NCBI GenBank assembly: GCA_964213345.1
Contig: CAXOVX010000015.1
Span: 76,914-140,913, forward strand
From: CAXOVX01 sp964213345
Lineage (GTDB): Bacteria; Pseudomonadota; Alphaproteobacteria; Rickettsiales; Midichloriaceae
Reading direction: 5' to 3'
Length of the DNA stretch: 64,000 bases
A model generated the notes under the pieces. It did not search any database. It saw only the letters and a list, made by a program, of their open reading frames with translations, and was not told where the DNA came from. Every line of letters starts with the position of its first letter. The first letter of the stretch is position 1. This document shows positions 26,052-35,860 of the stretch, piece by piece. Position numbers and translations under genes: made by a program.

Positions 26052-27878
26052 TTAGTACTCTCTGGGTTGTGTAGAGTTGGTGCCATTTTGCCATTCACTA
26101 ATCAAGTAATTTGCAAAATTAGTCTCTGATACTTTGAATGTCAATTCTCCTTTCAGTCCTGTATACTCTTTTACATTTTTAAATATAGTCACCATTTCAA
26201 ATTTTACTTCTGGTTCTATTATGCTATCTGACCGCATTATTACATCCAATCTCTTATTAATTTTGTTTTGCGTAAATAAGCAGTCTATCCATATTTTCCC
26301 CAATGCATCCGGAAAAAGCTCTAAGATAAATCTTTTGCTGTAATTACCAGGATTCTCTGAATTACTATCTTCGTCTTCCACAACCTGCCCTTTGTTTCCT
26401 TCCTTTTTTACAAAAAGTTTTACGTCATGAATTGTAGCACCATCAGAAATAGGCAGCATAAAAAATAGCCACTTAGCGTTTTGTGTATTGATTTCTCTGA
26501 CACTATTAATCAGGTCTGAGAATATTTCCACACCACTTATGTTATGACTCACATTACGTTCATCACCCTTGAATTCCCTTTTATCATCCACAAATTTCAT
26601 AGCAGCGTCGCTCACGCCTCTCTGTTTTTGCACAAAACTGACTAACTGACTAATAAATCCTATATCTATCTCACCTAATTCACGCACAATACTTGCCTGA
26701 TGCTGTATGAATGAAGAAGGCTGAGAATTTTGCAAATTTGGTAATGTTACCTTAAAATCACCCAAATTACTCCGTTTTATTCCATCAAATTGCACTTGTA
26801 GCTCATTTAACTCCGACACCACCTGCCTAAATATTTGTATTATCTCAACGATAGAAGTATTGCCGCTACTTTTTGGTGATAATATAGCTAAACTGCTATT
26901 GCTAACATCTCGATTAATACGCGAATATCCATTATCCACATGATCCTCTTTGCTGAGCTGTAGTACAACATGCCTAGTTTCTTCTTTATCAAAATTAAAG
27001 ACATCATAAAAATTTCTTACAGCAAAATCTCCTAGTGCCGTCCTTATCGTAACTTGCTTATATCCATTAACATTATCTTCGTATAATATCTCGCTATCTA
27101 GATATATTTTATTGTCTATTATGGCAATCTTTCCCTGTTTTTGCGCTAAAGTGGCTGCAATTGCATCTTTAGCACTTTGCTCTGGAAATACTAATTGTGC
27201 GGTAAATGCGCTCCCCAATTTTAAACTATACTGCAGAGCAGTATTTTCCTTCACATCATAGGTTCTGCTACCGCTAGAAATTTCGTGAATTGTATCTCGC
27301 AGTTTAACAACATCGCACGATAATAATGATGTTAATTGCTCGAGTAGCTCTTTAGGAACATCGATAAAATGGCTAGTTTTTACCATAAGATCCAAAATAC
27401 GCGGTTGATACTTAGTATCTATTGACACAATATCTTGCTCACTTATGCCTTGAGTCATTTGTTGCTGCATAGTTTGCTCCGAAGATCGCAATTTGAAACC
27501 ATCATTAACAAACGCACAATCACCAGTTATAGCACCTCCAAATCCTTCACCTTTGTTATATTTTGCCGTTTGTCGACCATCTACAACTACAATATGCAAC
27601 ACAAGATCTTTTGATCGCTTATCTTGCAGCACTACAGTTATTTCTACTTTGCTATCGGGCGAAACTTTACTATTGGTTTTTACTACCACATCACCTAGAT
27701 GAGTATTTATAGTCAACTCACCTTTACCGTTGAATCCCTTCACTTCTCCAATAATCGTAGCATTTTCCGGCAGACTTCTGAACTCGGTGGGGAATTGCAG
27801 GATTTTACCACCTGACGCATCATCATACACACCCACCTTAAGAGTTTGGTTAGCAGCAATCACCGGAAGAATCTTCAT
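26052..27878 (-). CDS. Large protein with possible FliK-like C-terminal domain, 608 aa
   Basis: Not firmly recognised. The N-terminal 130 residues are strand-rich (ATIIGEVKGFNGKGELTINT, SKVEITVVLQDKRSK), and the middle is variable and Ser/Asn-rich. The C-terminal about 150 residues (WLFFMLPISDG, then RFILELFPDALGKIWIDCLF and LDVIMRSDS) resemble the C-terminal domain of hook-length control proteins (FliK), especially the L-LG-I-ID pattern. No signal peptide is present, as expected for FliK. No flagellar operon is visible. The family link is tentative; it could be a retained FliK-like regulator or an unrelated protein of similar pattern. Confidence 0.45.
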   Translation of the reverse strand: MKILPVIAANQTLKVGVYDDASGGKILQFPTEFRSLPENATIIGEVKGFNGKGELTINTHLGDVVVKTNSKVSPDSKVEITVVLQDKRSKDLVLHIVVVDGRQTAKYNKGEGFGGAITGDCAFVNDGFKLRSSEQTMQQQMTQGISEQDIVSIDTKYQPRILDLMVKTSHFIDVPKELLEQLTSLLSCDVVKLRDTIHEISSGSRTYDVKENTALQYSLKLGSAFTAQLVFPEQSAKDAIAATLAQKQGKIAIIDNKIYLDSEILYEDNVNGYKQVTIRTALGDFAVRNFYDVFNFDKEETRHVVLQLSKEDHVDNGYSRINRDVSNSSLAILSPKSSGNTSIVEIIQIFRQVVSELNELQVQFDGIKRSNLGDFKVTLPNLQNSQPSSFIQHQASIVRELGEIDIGFISQLVSFVQKQRGVSDAAMKFVDDKREFKGDERNVSHNISGVEIFSDLINSVREINTQNAKWLFFMLPISDGATIHDVKLFVKKEGNKGQVVEDEDSNSENPGNYSKRFILELFPDALGKIWIDCLFTQNKINKRLDVIMRSDSIIEPEVKFEMVTIFKNVKEYTGLKGELTFKVSETNFANYLISEWQNGTNSTQPREY

Positions 27879-27957
27879 ACTGTACTTTAATCAATTCACG
27901 TAACACAATAATTATACACAAAAATGAAAATTCTTAAAGTGATACACAGCTAGAAGC

Positions 27958-28536
27958 TTACTTTTTTACCTCTTTCTGAAATTTCAGCATTCTAGCACCT
28001 TCAACGATTTTATTCTCAATATCTAATCCCATATTTTCAGCAACATCAACTGCGTGCCAATTCTCCTTTCCATCCTTTACTTCTTTAAAGACTTTAACAC
28101 TAACCGCATCTGCCCTAAATCCTGTGCCCGTGACTATAGCAGTAATCTTATATCTTTCGTGCTTTTTGAGTGACACCTGGTACCAATCTGTAATAATTAT
28201 TCCTGACACAGGATCTACAGTGTGTAAAGGCATAAATGACAATGCATCTATAGCCGCGTGCCACATATAACCATTCACTGTAGGAGGTGCAGCCACAGCA
28301 ACATTCTGTGCTGCAGCTGTTGCTGCTTTATCAAAGTCTAGGACTTGCCCCTTACTTACAAGACCACCTGCTCCCACCCCAAAAGTTAACTCTTTTCCAA
28401 AAACTTTTCCTAATCGATCATTACGCACCTCGCTCACAGACTTAGGATACGTGTGCTCTGTACTCGCCTTTATTGTAGAGCAAGAAGTGATGAATAATAA
28501 GGATACGGCAAGTAGCGAATATTTTATCTGCAACAT
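27958..28536 (-). CDS. DUF3576-family lipoprotein
   Basis: A 192-residue lipoprotein with a signal peptide (residues 4-18) and lipobox FITSC. The mature domain has the alphaproteobacterial DUF3576 pattern: VNGYMWHAAIDALSFMPL, then VDPVSGIIITDWYQ, then ERYKITAIVTGTGFRADAVSVKVF. Function unknown; probably an inner leaflet outer-membrane lipoprotein. It would be processed by Lgt (19.4 kb). Typical of Rickettsiales and Rhodospirillales genomes. Confidence 0.85.
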   Translation of the reverse strand: MLQIKYSLLAVSLLFITSCSTIKASTEHTYPKSVSEVRNDRLGKVFGKELTFGVGAGGLVSKGQVLDFDKAATAAAQNVAVAAPPTVNGYMWHAAIDALSFMPLHTVDPVSGIIITDWYQVSLKKHERYKITAIVTGTGFRADAVSVKVFKEVKDGKENWHAVDVAENMGLDIENKIVEGARMLKFQKEVKK

Positions 28537-28970
28537 TATCTGTTACCCTAACAAAAGAAAAGCATGCTCGGCATTAGGTAACAATAATTATTTCAAATGT
28601 CAAATAGGCTTTTGTAATCTGCACAATATTTACCTATATCTGATTTCTGAAATACGACAATATTAACATAACAACAAAAAGAGGACTTTTCATATCATCT
28701 ATGAAATACTGACTTTTCTTGTGATTTCGTATCACGTCCTAAGTGGACTTTATCCTTAGGTGCTAAATTGACAAAGCCTATGTTGTTATAATTTTGTAAA
28801 ATATTCGACATGGTTGCAAAGTATTCCAATCTATCCAATAATTCTTCATTATTTTGCGTTAATTCCCAATATTTCATAAAATTTTTCAAAATTTGGTATT
28901 AATCACATCTACCGATTGTAATATGAGTATATGAAAAAACAATAGTATTCTAAATTAAGAAATAAAATTT
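28537..28970. other. Intergenic region with no convincing gene
   Basis: About 430 bp of AT-rich DNA. A minus-strand 64-codon ORF (28695-28889) exists but shows no family pattern and no clear ribosome binding site, so I leave it uncalled. Confidence 0.35.
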
Positions 28971-28975
28971 TGTTA

Positions 28976-29005
28976 TTGACATAATATTAATGCAGTTAAA
29001 ATATA
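28976..29005 (+). promoter_or_regulatory. Candidate sigma-70 promoter upstream of clpP
   Basis: A consensus -35 TTGACA (28976-28981), a 17-18 bp spacer and a -10-like AAATAT/AATATA (28999-29005). It reads toward clpP, whose start is 285 bp downstream beyond one partial and one full MITE copy. Confidence 0.4.
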
Positions 29006-29059
29006 TAGAACTCATTTTGCAAGATCGCATGATATAGTAAAATCATGACAGTATAGCAA

Positions 29060-29082
29060 TACCAAGTCCCGTTTTTAAATTA
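29060..29082 (+). repeat. MITE-like repeat, left-end remnant
   Basis: TACCAAGTCCCGTTTTTAAAT only; the rest of the element is absent. It lies 48 bp before a full copy in the same orientation. Confidence 0.55.
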
Positions 29083-29129
29083 TTGCTTTTTCTTTGATGA
29101 CAAAATAAAGGTAGGCATCTATCCTATGG

Positions 29130-29255
29130 TACTAAGTCCCATTTTTAAATGAGCACTAGGAGCGGAATGGTGAGGGTGAGGGAGTGTAGAATATTACATA
29201 ACCGAACCTAAATCCCGCAGTGCGACAGCGTGAACGTCATAAAGGTAATTTGGTA
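29130..29255 (+). repeat. MITE-like repeat, full copy in the clpP leader
   Basis: Forward copy: TACTAAGTCCCATTTTTAAATGAG ... AAAGGTAATTTGGTA. It ends 34 bp before the clpP start, so a clpP transcript from the upstream promoter would carry the element in its 5' leader. Confidence 0.85.
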
Positions 29256-29289
29256 TTACTCTATAAATTTATTTGTATTTGGAGCACCT

Positions 29290-29877
29290 ATGACTTTGGT
29301 ACCTATAGTAGTAGAACAGTCCGCACGTGGAGAAAGAGCGTTTGACATATATTCCAGATTGCTGAAAGACCGCATCATTTTTATTAATGGCCCTATAGAA
29401 GACCATATGGCATCTTCGGTCGTTGCCCAATTACTTTTTCTAGAGGCTGATAATCCAGAAAAAGATGTCTACATATACATAAATTCTCCTGGCGGCATCA
29501 TTACCTCAGGTATGGCTATATACGATACGATGCAATATATTAAACCTAAGATTTCTACCGTTTGCATAGGTCAGGCATGCTCTATGGGCTCGTTATTATT
29601 AACGGCCGGCGAAAAAGGGTTACGCTACGCCTTACCTCATGCCCGCATTATGATACACCAGCCGAGTGGTGGATATCATGGGCAAGCAACAGATATAGAA
29701 ATACATGCAAAAGAAATAATAAAAATAAAGAAAAAAATGAACGGATTGTACGTCCAGCATACAGGGCAAAAATTAGCCATTGTAGAAAGAAATATAGAAC
29801 GAGATCATTTTATGTCAGCTGTGGAAGCTAAACAATTTGGCATAATAGACGAAGTGATTAGTAAAAGAGCGACATGA
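29290..29877 (+). CDS. clpP: ATP-dependent Clp protease proteolytic subunit
   Basis: ClpP is the serine peptidase of the ClpXP protease. I chose ATG 29290 (MTLVPIVVEQSARGERAFDI) because it matches the family start and is preceded by GGAG at 29280-29283. The open frame to 29230 lies inside the MITE. The 195-residue protein has the catalytic Ser98 in GQACSMGS and His123 in MIHQPSGG, with DHFMSAVEAKQFGIID at the end. Full length. clpX follows about 415 bp downstream on the same strand. Confidence 0.96.
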   Translation: MTLVPIVVEQSARGERAFDIYSRLLKDRIIFINGPIEDHMASSVVAQLLFLEADNPEKDVYIYINSPGGIITSGMAIYDTMQYIKPKISTVCIGQACSMGSLLLTAGEKGLRYALPHARIMIHQPSGGYHGQATDIEIHAKEIIKIKKKMNGLYVQHTGQKLAIVERNIERDHFMSAVEAKQFGIIDEVISKRAT

Positions 29878-30292
29878 CGATGTACTAAAATGCAATATAC
29901 AAAAAGGTCAGTACAACTACTTGAAATACCGCATATTTCATAAAATTTTCAAAACATCCATAAAAATATTTAGTTTATATGTTCTCTGTATGTGTTGATC
30001 GTACAGAGTGAGTGATGTAACATTTCTTACGTAGCATCCAGCAATGCATCGTATAGCTCTTGATTTAGCTTATTGACGTAGCGATAATGTTAAGAAAATA
30101 TTTATGAAGGTAGAGTATCAGAAAAGCAGAGGGAGATCAGCATGAAGGTACGTGCTAACATTCCTCTAAAATGGCTGAGGTCATGAGGTGTTTTTGTTTT
30201 TGACAAATGATCTTTTTGATCGTAATAACAGGATGTAATGGTTTTTATCAAGTTCACCGTATGGCTGAACGAAACTACATAAAAATACGTAA
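29878..30292. other. clpP-clpX intergenic region
   Basis: About 415 bp without a recognisable gene or repeat. It probably holds the clpX promoter, but I see no clear consensus pair. Confidence 0.4.
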
Positions 30293-31576
30293 ATGATGAT
30301 GTATGTGATACCTAAATGTTCGTTTTGTAGTAAAACTAAGGATGAAGTTCAGAAGCTAATCGCGGGAAATGAGGCATTCGTGTGTAATGAGTGCATAAAT
30401 TTATGCTACAAGATACTTTGCAATAATACAGGAGGTCGTACTTTCATTGCAGACGCCGGAGATGTGCCCAAGCCAAAAGAAATATACGATACATTAGACC
30501 AATATATAGTGGGACAGCAGCATGCAAAAAAAGTTTTGGCAGTTTCTGTGTACAATCATTACAAAAGAATACTGTATAATGAAATTAGCAATGACGTAGA
30601 AGTCACTAAATCCAATATCCTGCTTGTTGGCCCTACAGGTTGCGGAAAAACATTATTGGCACAAACTTTAGCAAAAATTTTGAATGTACCATTTGCAATC
30701 GCAGATGCTACTACGTTAACTGAAACCGGATACGTCGGAGACGACGTAGAGAGCATAGTGCTGAAATTGCTGCAAGCCGCAGATTATAACGTAGTGAAAG
30801 CCCAAGCGGGTATCGTATATATTGACGAAATAGATAAGATAGCGCGTAGATCAAGTGGACCTTCAGTAAGTAGAGATATTTCTGGAGAAGGTGTGCAACA
30901 AGCTTTACTCAAGCTTCTCGAAGGCACTACGGCCTCTATATCACCTCATGGAGGAAAAAAACATGCGCAAAAAGAGACTGTGCAATTAGATACAACCAAC
31001 ATTTTATTCATATGCGGTGGTGCATTTGAAGGATTAGAAAAAATAATATCCGCACGAACTTACGAATCATCTTTAGGATTTGAAGCAAAGCTTAATCACC
31101 CAAATTACCTAAGAGCAAGTGAAATACTTGCTAAAGTAGAGACCCAAGATCTCATAAAATTTGGTCTTATACCGGAATTTATAGGGCGTTTACCAATAGT
31201 CACTGCATTAGAAGATCTGGATGAAAAAGCACTAGTTGATATTTTAACAAAACCTAAAAATGCTATTATAAAACAGTATATAAAATTATTCGCATTGGAA
31301 GATATAGAGCTTGAAGTAGAAAGTGATGCACTAGAGGCTATAGCAAAAAAGGCAATAAAACGACATACCGGAGCACGTGGTCTGAGAGCGATAATTGAGG
31401 ATATACTACTGGATGTGATGTTTGAAGTGCCTCATAATAAAGACATTGAAAAAGTCATAATTGGAAAAGAATCTGTACTAGAGGCCCCGCATCCCAAAAT
31501 TATCTACAAAAATCCCCAAAAAGCGAATAAGCAACCAAGAAAAAGGAAAGGAGAAAAGATAAGTGGGTGCATATAA
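30293..31576 (+). CDS. clpX: ClpX, ATP-dependent unfoldase of ClpXP
   Basis: A 427-residue AAA+ unfoldase. It has the N-terminal zinc-binding domain (C-x2-C at residues 9-12 and a second pair in VCNECINLC), Walker A GPTGCGKTLLAQTLA, the pore-loop segment GYVGDDVES, Walker B VYIDEIDKIARRS and sensor GARGLRAIIE near the end. The C-terminus is basic (KQPRKRKGEKI). Its last codons and TAA stop lie at the very border of a MITE copy, so the native C-terminus may have been changed by the insertion. Of several start codons in a row (MMMYVIPKCSFC), any could be used. Confidence 0.95.
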   Translation: MMMYVIPKCSFCSKTKDEVQKLIAGNEAFVCNECINLCYKILCNNTGGRTFIADAGDVPKPKEIYDTLDQYIVGQQHAKKVLAVSVYNHYKRILYNEISNDVEVTKSNILLVGPTGCGKTLLAQTLAKILNVPFAIADATTLTETGYVGDDVESIVLKLLQAADYNVVKAQAGIVYIDEIDKIARRSSGPSVSRDISGEGVQQALLKLLEGTTASISPHGGKKHAQKETVQLDTTNILFICGGAFEGLEKIISARTYESSLGFEAKLNHPNYLRASEILAKVETQDLIKFGLIPEFIGRLPIVTALEDLDEKALVDILTKPKNAIIKQYIKLFALEDIELEVESDALEAIAKKAIKRHTGARGLRAIIEDILLDVMFEVPHNKDIEKVIIGKESVLEAPHPKIIYKNPQKANKQPRKRKGEKISGCI

Positions 31577-31695
31577 CCTTTCTAATGTCTACATTGTTGC
31601 GCTACGGAATTTCAGCGGTCATGTAAGTATTTTCCTATACTCCTTTGCCCTCCACCATTACACTCCTAGTGCTCATTTAAAAATGGGACTTGGTA
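31571..31695 (-). repeat. MITE-like repeat, full copy overlapping clpX stop
   Basis: Reverse copy: left end degraded (ATATAACCTTTCTAA), right end AAATGGGACTTGGTA intact. The clpX TAA (31574-31576) lies inside its left end. Confidence 0.8.
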
Positions 31696-31804
31696 TTATT
31701 TACAAGATGCAATGGCTGAATTTTCTGTGAATGTCAATTTCGCACAAAGATATATGAAATATCTACTTGCATTATGATTTTACTTGCATTACACTCCCGA
31801 CCAC

Positions 31805-31872
31805 GACGGCAAGGTTAGGTATCAGGTATACACAATCCTCCTCCTATTCATCTCCGTAACTTCCTTGCCGTC
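31805..31872. repeat. Inverted repeat upstream of recO
   Basis: Perfect 10-bp arms GACGGCAAGG (31805-31814) and CCTTGCCGTC (31863-31872), extended by partly matching flanks (GACC/GGTC). The 48-bp loop is pyrimidine-rich. It could be a leader structure or the end pair of a small decayed element. Confidence 0.6.
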
Positions 31873-31946
31873 GGTCTTTGTAGTGCAGCGATTTTTAGTT
31901 CGTGTGAAGTTGTGTGTTGGTGTGGTTGTAGGGCTGATGGTCTAAG

Positions 31947-32669
31947 ATGATAGTTGTGGATGCAGGCGTTATTTTAGTCACAAAAAGATTTAGTGAGTCT
32001 TCCTTCTTAGTTAAGTGTTTTTTGCAAAATCATGGAATCGTGGCTGGTATTGTAAGGGATACTAGGGCGAGTCGTGTATTGAATCCTGGCACAGTAGTAG
32101 ACGCGAAATGGCAAGCACGACTACCAGAGCATTTGGGAGCGTATACTTTAGAGCCACAAGTGTATAACCCAATCTACACGATAATCCTTGATATACGTAA
32201 AAATATCCTACTTTCAAGCGCTTTACACATGATATCTTGCTCTATTCCGGAAAAAGAGCCGCAAGTTTCAACGTGGCATTATCTGTATATGCTTTTGAAT
32301 TTATTAGAAATAGAGCAGAATGCGCTTATATGCTTAAATTTTTATATTGCCCTAGAAGCAGCACTGCTACAAATTAATGGATTTACTCTAGATTATTTAC
32401 ATAATAAGTCAGACAGTACTTATGATATTATAAGTAATGCTATCCGTACGCTAACTACTTTTGCAAACGTTAAAAATAGTGCGATGCCAGAGTTTTGGAA
32501 ACAAATAGTGAACGATATTTCTTCGGTAATTTCTGGCTCTAAATTATTATTAAATGACCTCTTACGCACCTTGAGTACCATGGAATTCCTCATACTCCAA
32601 TATACCTCAATAAAAAAACTCCCACTGCCAAGAACAATGGTGGCACATTTTTTTCGTAGATTCCAATAG
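31947..32669 (+). CDS. recO: DNA repair protein RecO
   Basis: RecO with RecR helps load RecA on SSB-coated single strands. The 240-residue protein has the N-terminal OB-fold region (DAGVILVTKRFSESSFLVK, HGIVAGIVRDTRAS, PGTVVDAKWQARL) and the helical C-terminal part with LEAALLQINGFTLD. Length is as expected. It is a stand-alone plus-strand gene. It keeps the recombination set (with radA here) that the repeat-rich genome would depend on. Confidence 0.85.
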   Translation: MIVVDAGVILVTKRFSESSFLVKCFLQNHGIVAGIVRDTRASRVLNPGTVVDAKWQARLPEHLGAYTLEPQVYNPIYTIILDIRKNILLSSALHMISCSIPEKEPQVSTWHYLYMLLNLLEIEQNALICLNFYIALEAALLQINGFTLDYLHNKSDSTYDIISNAIRTLTTFANVKNSAMPEFWKQIVNDISSVISGSKLLLNDLLRTLSTMEFLILQYTSIKKLPLPRTMVAHFFRRFQ

Positions 32670-32849
32670 ATAAAATTGATATTGTATAAGAACAGATCGA
32701 AAATTTGTTGTTTTTATTAATTCAATCTTCGATAAATCACTAAGATTCTGCGTACTTATTAAAAAAGCGGGAACTTCGCGAAAAATTTGAGAAGAATAAA
32801 ATAGAGACTACTTCAGTAATCCAAATTCGTTCAATCATGGGGTAATATT

Positions 32850-33632
32850 GTGAGATTATTATTGATAGGATGCGGCAACTTAGGCAGCGCCTTGCTTAAG
32901 GCGTGGGTTGATGATAAATCTCTACACAAAATTGTGGTTGTGGAACCCAGTTTATCCGCAAAATCAATGTTTACAACCGTAAATTTTGTAAGCAATGTAA
33001 GTAGTATATCACATGATTTTAGTCCAGACATAGTAGTGCTTGCCATCAAGCCACAGCAAATAAAAACTGTATTGCCAGAATACACTAAGTATCTAAAAAA
33101 GGCTGTTCTTGTTTCATTGGCAGCTGGAGTGCAAATTGAAAATTTAAATACCTACCTTGCAAAAAATGCAAGAATCATACGCATTATGCCAAACATTGCG
33201 ATACAGATAAGAAAAAGCGTGAATTTAGCCTATGCTAGCCTAGAATCATCATTAGAGGATCGCAAGCAAGTAGAAATGATATTCGACTTCACAGGAAAGG
33301 TTATTTGGCTTAAAAAAGAAGAATTGATTGATGCATTAACGCCAATCTCTGGTTCAGGACCAGCATATTTTATACTATTAGCTGAGATTTTAACGAAAAT
33401 TACCATGAATCTAGGTCTTGAAGAAGATTTTGCGAGAGAACTAGTGCAGGAAACCTTTCTAGGCAGCGCCCTACTTACATCAAATGGTGCAAAATTTGAA
33501 CAAATGATTAGCTCTATTTCAAGCAAAAAAGGGGTTACTGAGGCAGCACTTAATGTAATACGACCTATTTTACCAAACTTAATGGATCACGCATTCGCAG
33601 CCGCACTAGAAAGATTAAAGGAGTTAAAATAA
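32850..33632 (+). CDS. proC: Pyrroline-5-carboxylate reductase
   Basis: ProC reduces pyrroline-5-carboxylate to proline with NAD(P)H. The 260-residue protein starts at GTG with the Rossmann motif LLIGCGNLGSAL, then VVLAIKPQQ, RIMPNIAIQI and the dimerisation and active-site region LTPISGSGPAYFILLAE. Length is normal. It is first in a three-gene cluster with proB and proA, with a 1-bp overlap (TAATG) to proB. Confidence 0.93.
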   Translation: MRLLLIGCGNLGSALLKAWVDDKSLHKIVVVEPSLSAKSMFTTVNFVSNVSSISHDFSPDIVVLAIKPQQIKTVLPEYTKYLKKAVLVSLAAGVQIENLNTYLAKNARIIRIMPNIAIQIRKSVNLAYASLESSLEDRKQVEMIFDFTGKVIWLKKEELIDALTPISGSGPAYFILLAEILTKITMNLGLEEDFARELVQETFLGSALLTSNGAKFEQMISSISSKKGVTEAALNVIRPILPNLMDHAFAAALERLKELK

Positions 33633-34459
33633 TGAAAATTGTAATTAAGATTGGAACTCAGGCTATTTTAGCTACAGATGGTACTATACTCGAAAATACT
33701 GTATCTGCTGTAACAGAACAAATTGCAAAGCTGCAGCAAATAGGCCACAATATAGTGCTAGTGAGTTCCGGTGCGGTAGGATCCGGAAGAAAAGTAGCAC
33801 GTGAGTTACTTGGCCAAGAATATGATACTTTTATTGAAAAAAAACAACTTCTGGCTAGTTTTGGACAACATGAGCTTATGCATGTTTATGCAAAAATGTT
33901 TAAGATGCGTGGAATGCTCACAGCTCAACTGTTATTCACTAAACAGGATTTCCAAACTAAAAAATGCTACCTCAGCATCGCAAATCTTTTAAAAGAAGGA
34001 TTGGAGCACAAAAACATTGTTCCTGTTATTAATGAAAGTGACAGTATTGCAATTGAGGACTCAATGTTCACCGATAATGATGAGCTAGCTGGTTTAATTG
34101 CGGCTCAGCTTAATGTTGATAAATTAATTATCTTGACGAGTATCAAGGGTGTATACAACGGACACCCAAACAATCCGAATGCAAAACTCATAACAGTTAT
34201 TGATCCACAAAAAGAATGTTGGCCTGAAGTATCTGACACAAAAAGCACTCATGGCAGAGGTGGCATGATCAGCAAATTAAAAATTGCACAACTAATGTCA
34301 AACTTGGGCATTACGACACACATAGTCAGCATCCACGAACAAAATGCCATCATCAAGATTATAAATGGAGAACAACTCGGTACTACCATCCTGCCAAGTA
34401 GGCAAAATGCAACGTTAAGAAACGAAGAATCCTCAAAAAGAGGTAGTAAGATAGGATAA
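33632..34459 (+). CDS. proB: Glutamate 5-kinase without PUA domain
   Basis: ProB phosphorylates glutamate to gamma-glutamyl phosphate, the first step of proline synthesis. The 275-residue protein is the amino-acid kinase domain alone: VIKIGTQAIL, VLVSSGAVGSGR, VPVINESDSI, FTDNDELAGLIAAQL and STHGRGGMISKL. E. coli-type enzymes have about 100 further residues with a C-terminal PUA domain; here it is absent, as in some other bacteria. Start and proC stop overlap, so translation is likely coupled. Confidence 0.93.
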   Translation: MKIVIKIGTQAILATDGTILENTVSAVTEQIAKLQQIGHNIVLVSSGAVGSGRKVARELLGQEYDTFIEKKQLLASFGQHELMHVYAKMFKMRGMLTAQLLFTKQDFQTKKCYLSIANLLKEGLEHKNIVPVINESDSIAIEDSMFTDNDELAGLIAAQLNVDKLIILTSIKGVYNGHPNNPNAKLITVIDPQKECWPEVSDTKSTHGRGGMISKLKIAQLMSNLGITTHIVSIHEQNAIIKIINGEQLGTTILPSRQNATLRNEESSKRGSKIG

Positions 34460-34507
34460 ATTATACTAGATTTTGTTTCAAATATTGATGTAGGAGGATT
34501 TTTACTC

Positions 34508-35758
34508 ATGGATGAAGTTAGTAGAAAAATAAGAAAAGTCAAAGAAGCGAGTTATACTTTATATGGACTGGATGAAAAAGTGCGTAACAAAGTATTATTG
34601 TCACTTGCTAAGGAATTAATGCATTCTTCTAACACAATATTACAAGAAAACGCCAAAGATCTAGCATTAATGTCGCAAAAAGATCCAAAATACGACAGAC
34701 TGCTGCTTACAAGAGAGCGCATTCAAAGCATAGCTCATGATATTACGAGAATTGCAGCATTGCCATCACCAGTTGGTACTATCCTGCTGGAGAAAATTAT
34801 GCCAAATGGGTTATATATCCAAAAAATTTCCGTACCATTAGGTGTTGTGGGAGTCATTTATGAGTCTAGACCCAACGTAACCCTCGATGTATTCGCACTT
34901 TGCTTTAAATCAGGGAATTCATGCATTTTAAAAGGAGGAAAGGAGGCATACTACAGCAATACAATTTTGGCTGGGATCATAAAGCGTGTACTAATTACAT
35001 ATTATATCAATCCCGATGTATTGTACTTGATGCCCACGGCACGAGAAGCCATCGATCTATTACTTAACGCAGTAAACTTTGTAGATGTCTGTATTCCCCG
35101 CGGTGGACAAGCTTTGATTGCATTTGTACGTAATAATGCAAAAGTTCCAGTTATAGAAACTGGTGCTGGCATTGTGCACACTTATTTCGATATAAGTGGA
35201 GATGTAGCAAAAGGACGTAAAATTATCGAAAATGCAAAGACAAGGCGAGCAAGTGTTTGTAACGCACTAGACACATTAGTAATCCACAAAAAACGTCTTA
35301 ACGATTTACAAGCTCTTGTGGAACCTTTAATTGCAAAAAACGTTGAAATCTTTGCAGATAATTTAAGCTATGAGAGGCTTGTTACCCGGTATCCAACACC
35401 ATTGCTACATTTGGCTAAACCTGAAGATTTTGGAATAGAATTTCTATCTTATAAAATGTCTATTAAAACCGCATTATCTATAGAAGAAGCAGTAAAGCAT
35501 ATCATGCATTACACATCTGGCCACAGCGAAGCAATTATTGCGGAAGATAACACTGCAATAACATATTTTTTGGACAACATAGACGCTGCAGCAGTATACG
35601 CCAACGCCTCAACTGCATTTACTGACGGTGGCGAATTTGGTATGGGCGCAGAAATCGGAATAAGCACTCAAAAACTGCATGTCCGCGGCCCCATGGGACT
35701 TCAGGAATTAACTAGCTACAAGTGGCTAATTTTCGGTGATGGACATACAAGAGCGTAA
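34508..35758 (+). CDS. proA: Gamma-glutamyl phosphate reductase
   Basis: ProA reduces gamma-glutamyl phosphate to glutamate semialdehyde, which cyclises to the ProC substrate. The 416-residue aldehyde-dehydrogenase-fold protein has PLGVVGVIYESRPNVT, the catalytic cysteine segment TRRASVCNALDTL and the terminal MGLQELTSYKW. A ribosome binding site (AGGAGG) precedes the ATG. The three genes give a complete glutamate-to-proline route. The stop codon directly abuts a MITE copy. Confidence 0.95.
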   Translation: MDEVSRKIRKVKEASYTLYGLDEKVRNKVLLSLAKELMHSSNTILQENAKDLALMSQKDPKYDRLLLTRERIQSIAHDITRIAALPSPVGTILLEKIMPNGLYIQKISVPLGVVGVIYESRPNVTLDVFALCFKSGNSCILKGGKEAYYSNTILAGIIKRVLITYYINPDVLYLMPTAREAIDLLLNAVNFVDVCIPRGGQALIAFVRNNAKVPVIETGAGIVHTYFDISGDVAKGRKIIENAKTRRASVCNALDTLVIHKKRLNDLQALVEPLIAKNVEIFADNLSYERLVTRYPTPLLHLAKPEDFGIEFLSYKMSIKTALSIEEAVKHIMHYTSGHSEAIIAEDNTAITYFLDNIDAAAVYANASTAFTDGGEFGMGAEIGISTQKLHVRGPMGLQELTSYKWLIFGDGHTRA

Positions 35759-35860
35759 TACCAAGTCCTCTTTTAACGCCCATGTTGTTGCGCTGCAGGA
35801 TTCAGGCTCAGTCATGTGGTATTTATACTACACTCCTTCGCCCCCACCATTGCACTCCTA

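Noticed and set aside
28695..28889. Minus-strand 64-codon ORF in the gap before clpP
   Set aside because: No family pattern, weak start context, AT-rich surroundings. Too little to call a gene.
29230..29289. Upstream start for ClpP adding 20 residues
   Set aside because: These codons lie partly in the MITE. The ATG at 29290 has GGAG in front and gives the family's normal N-terminus.
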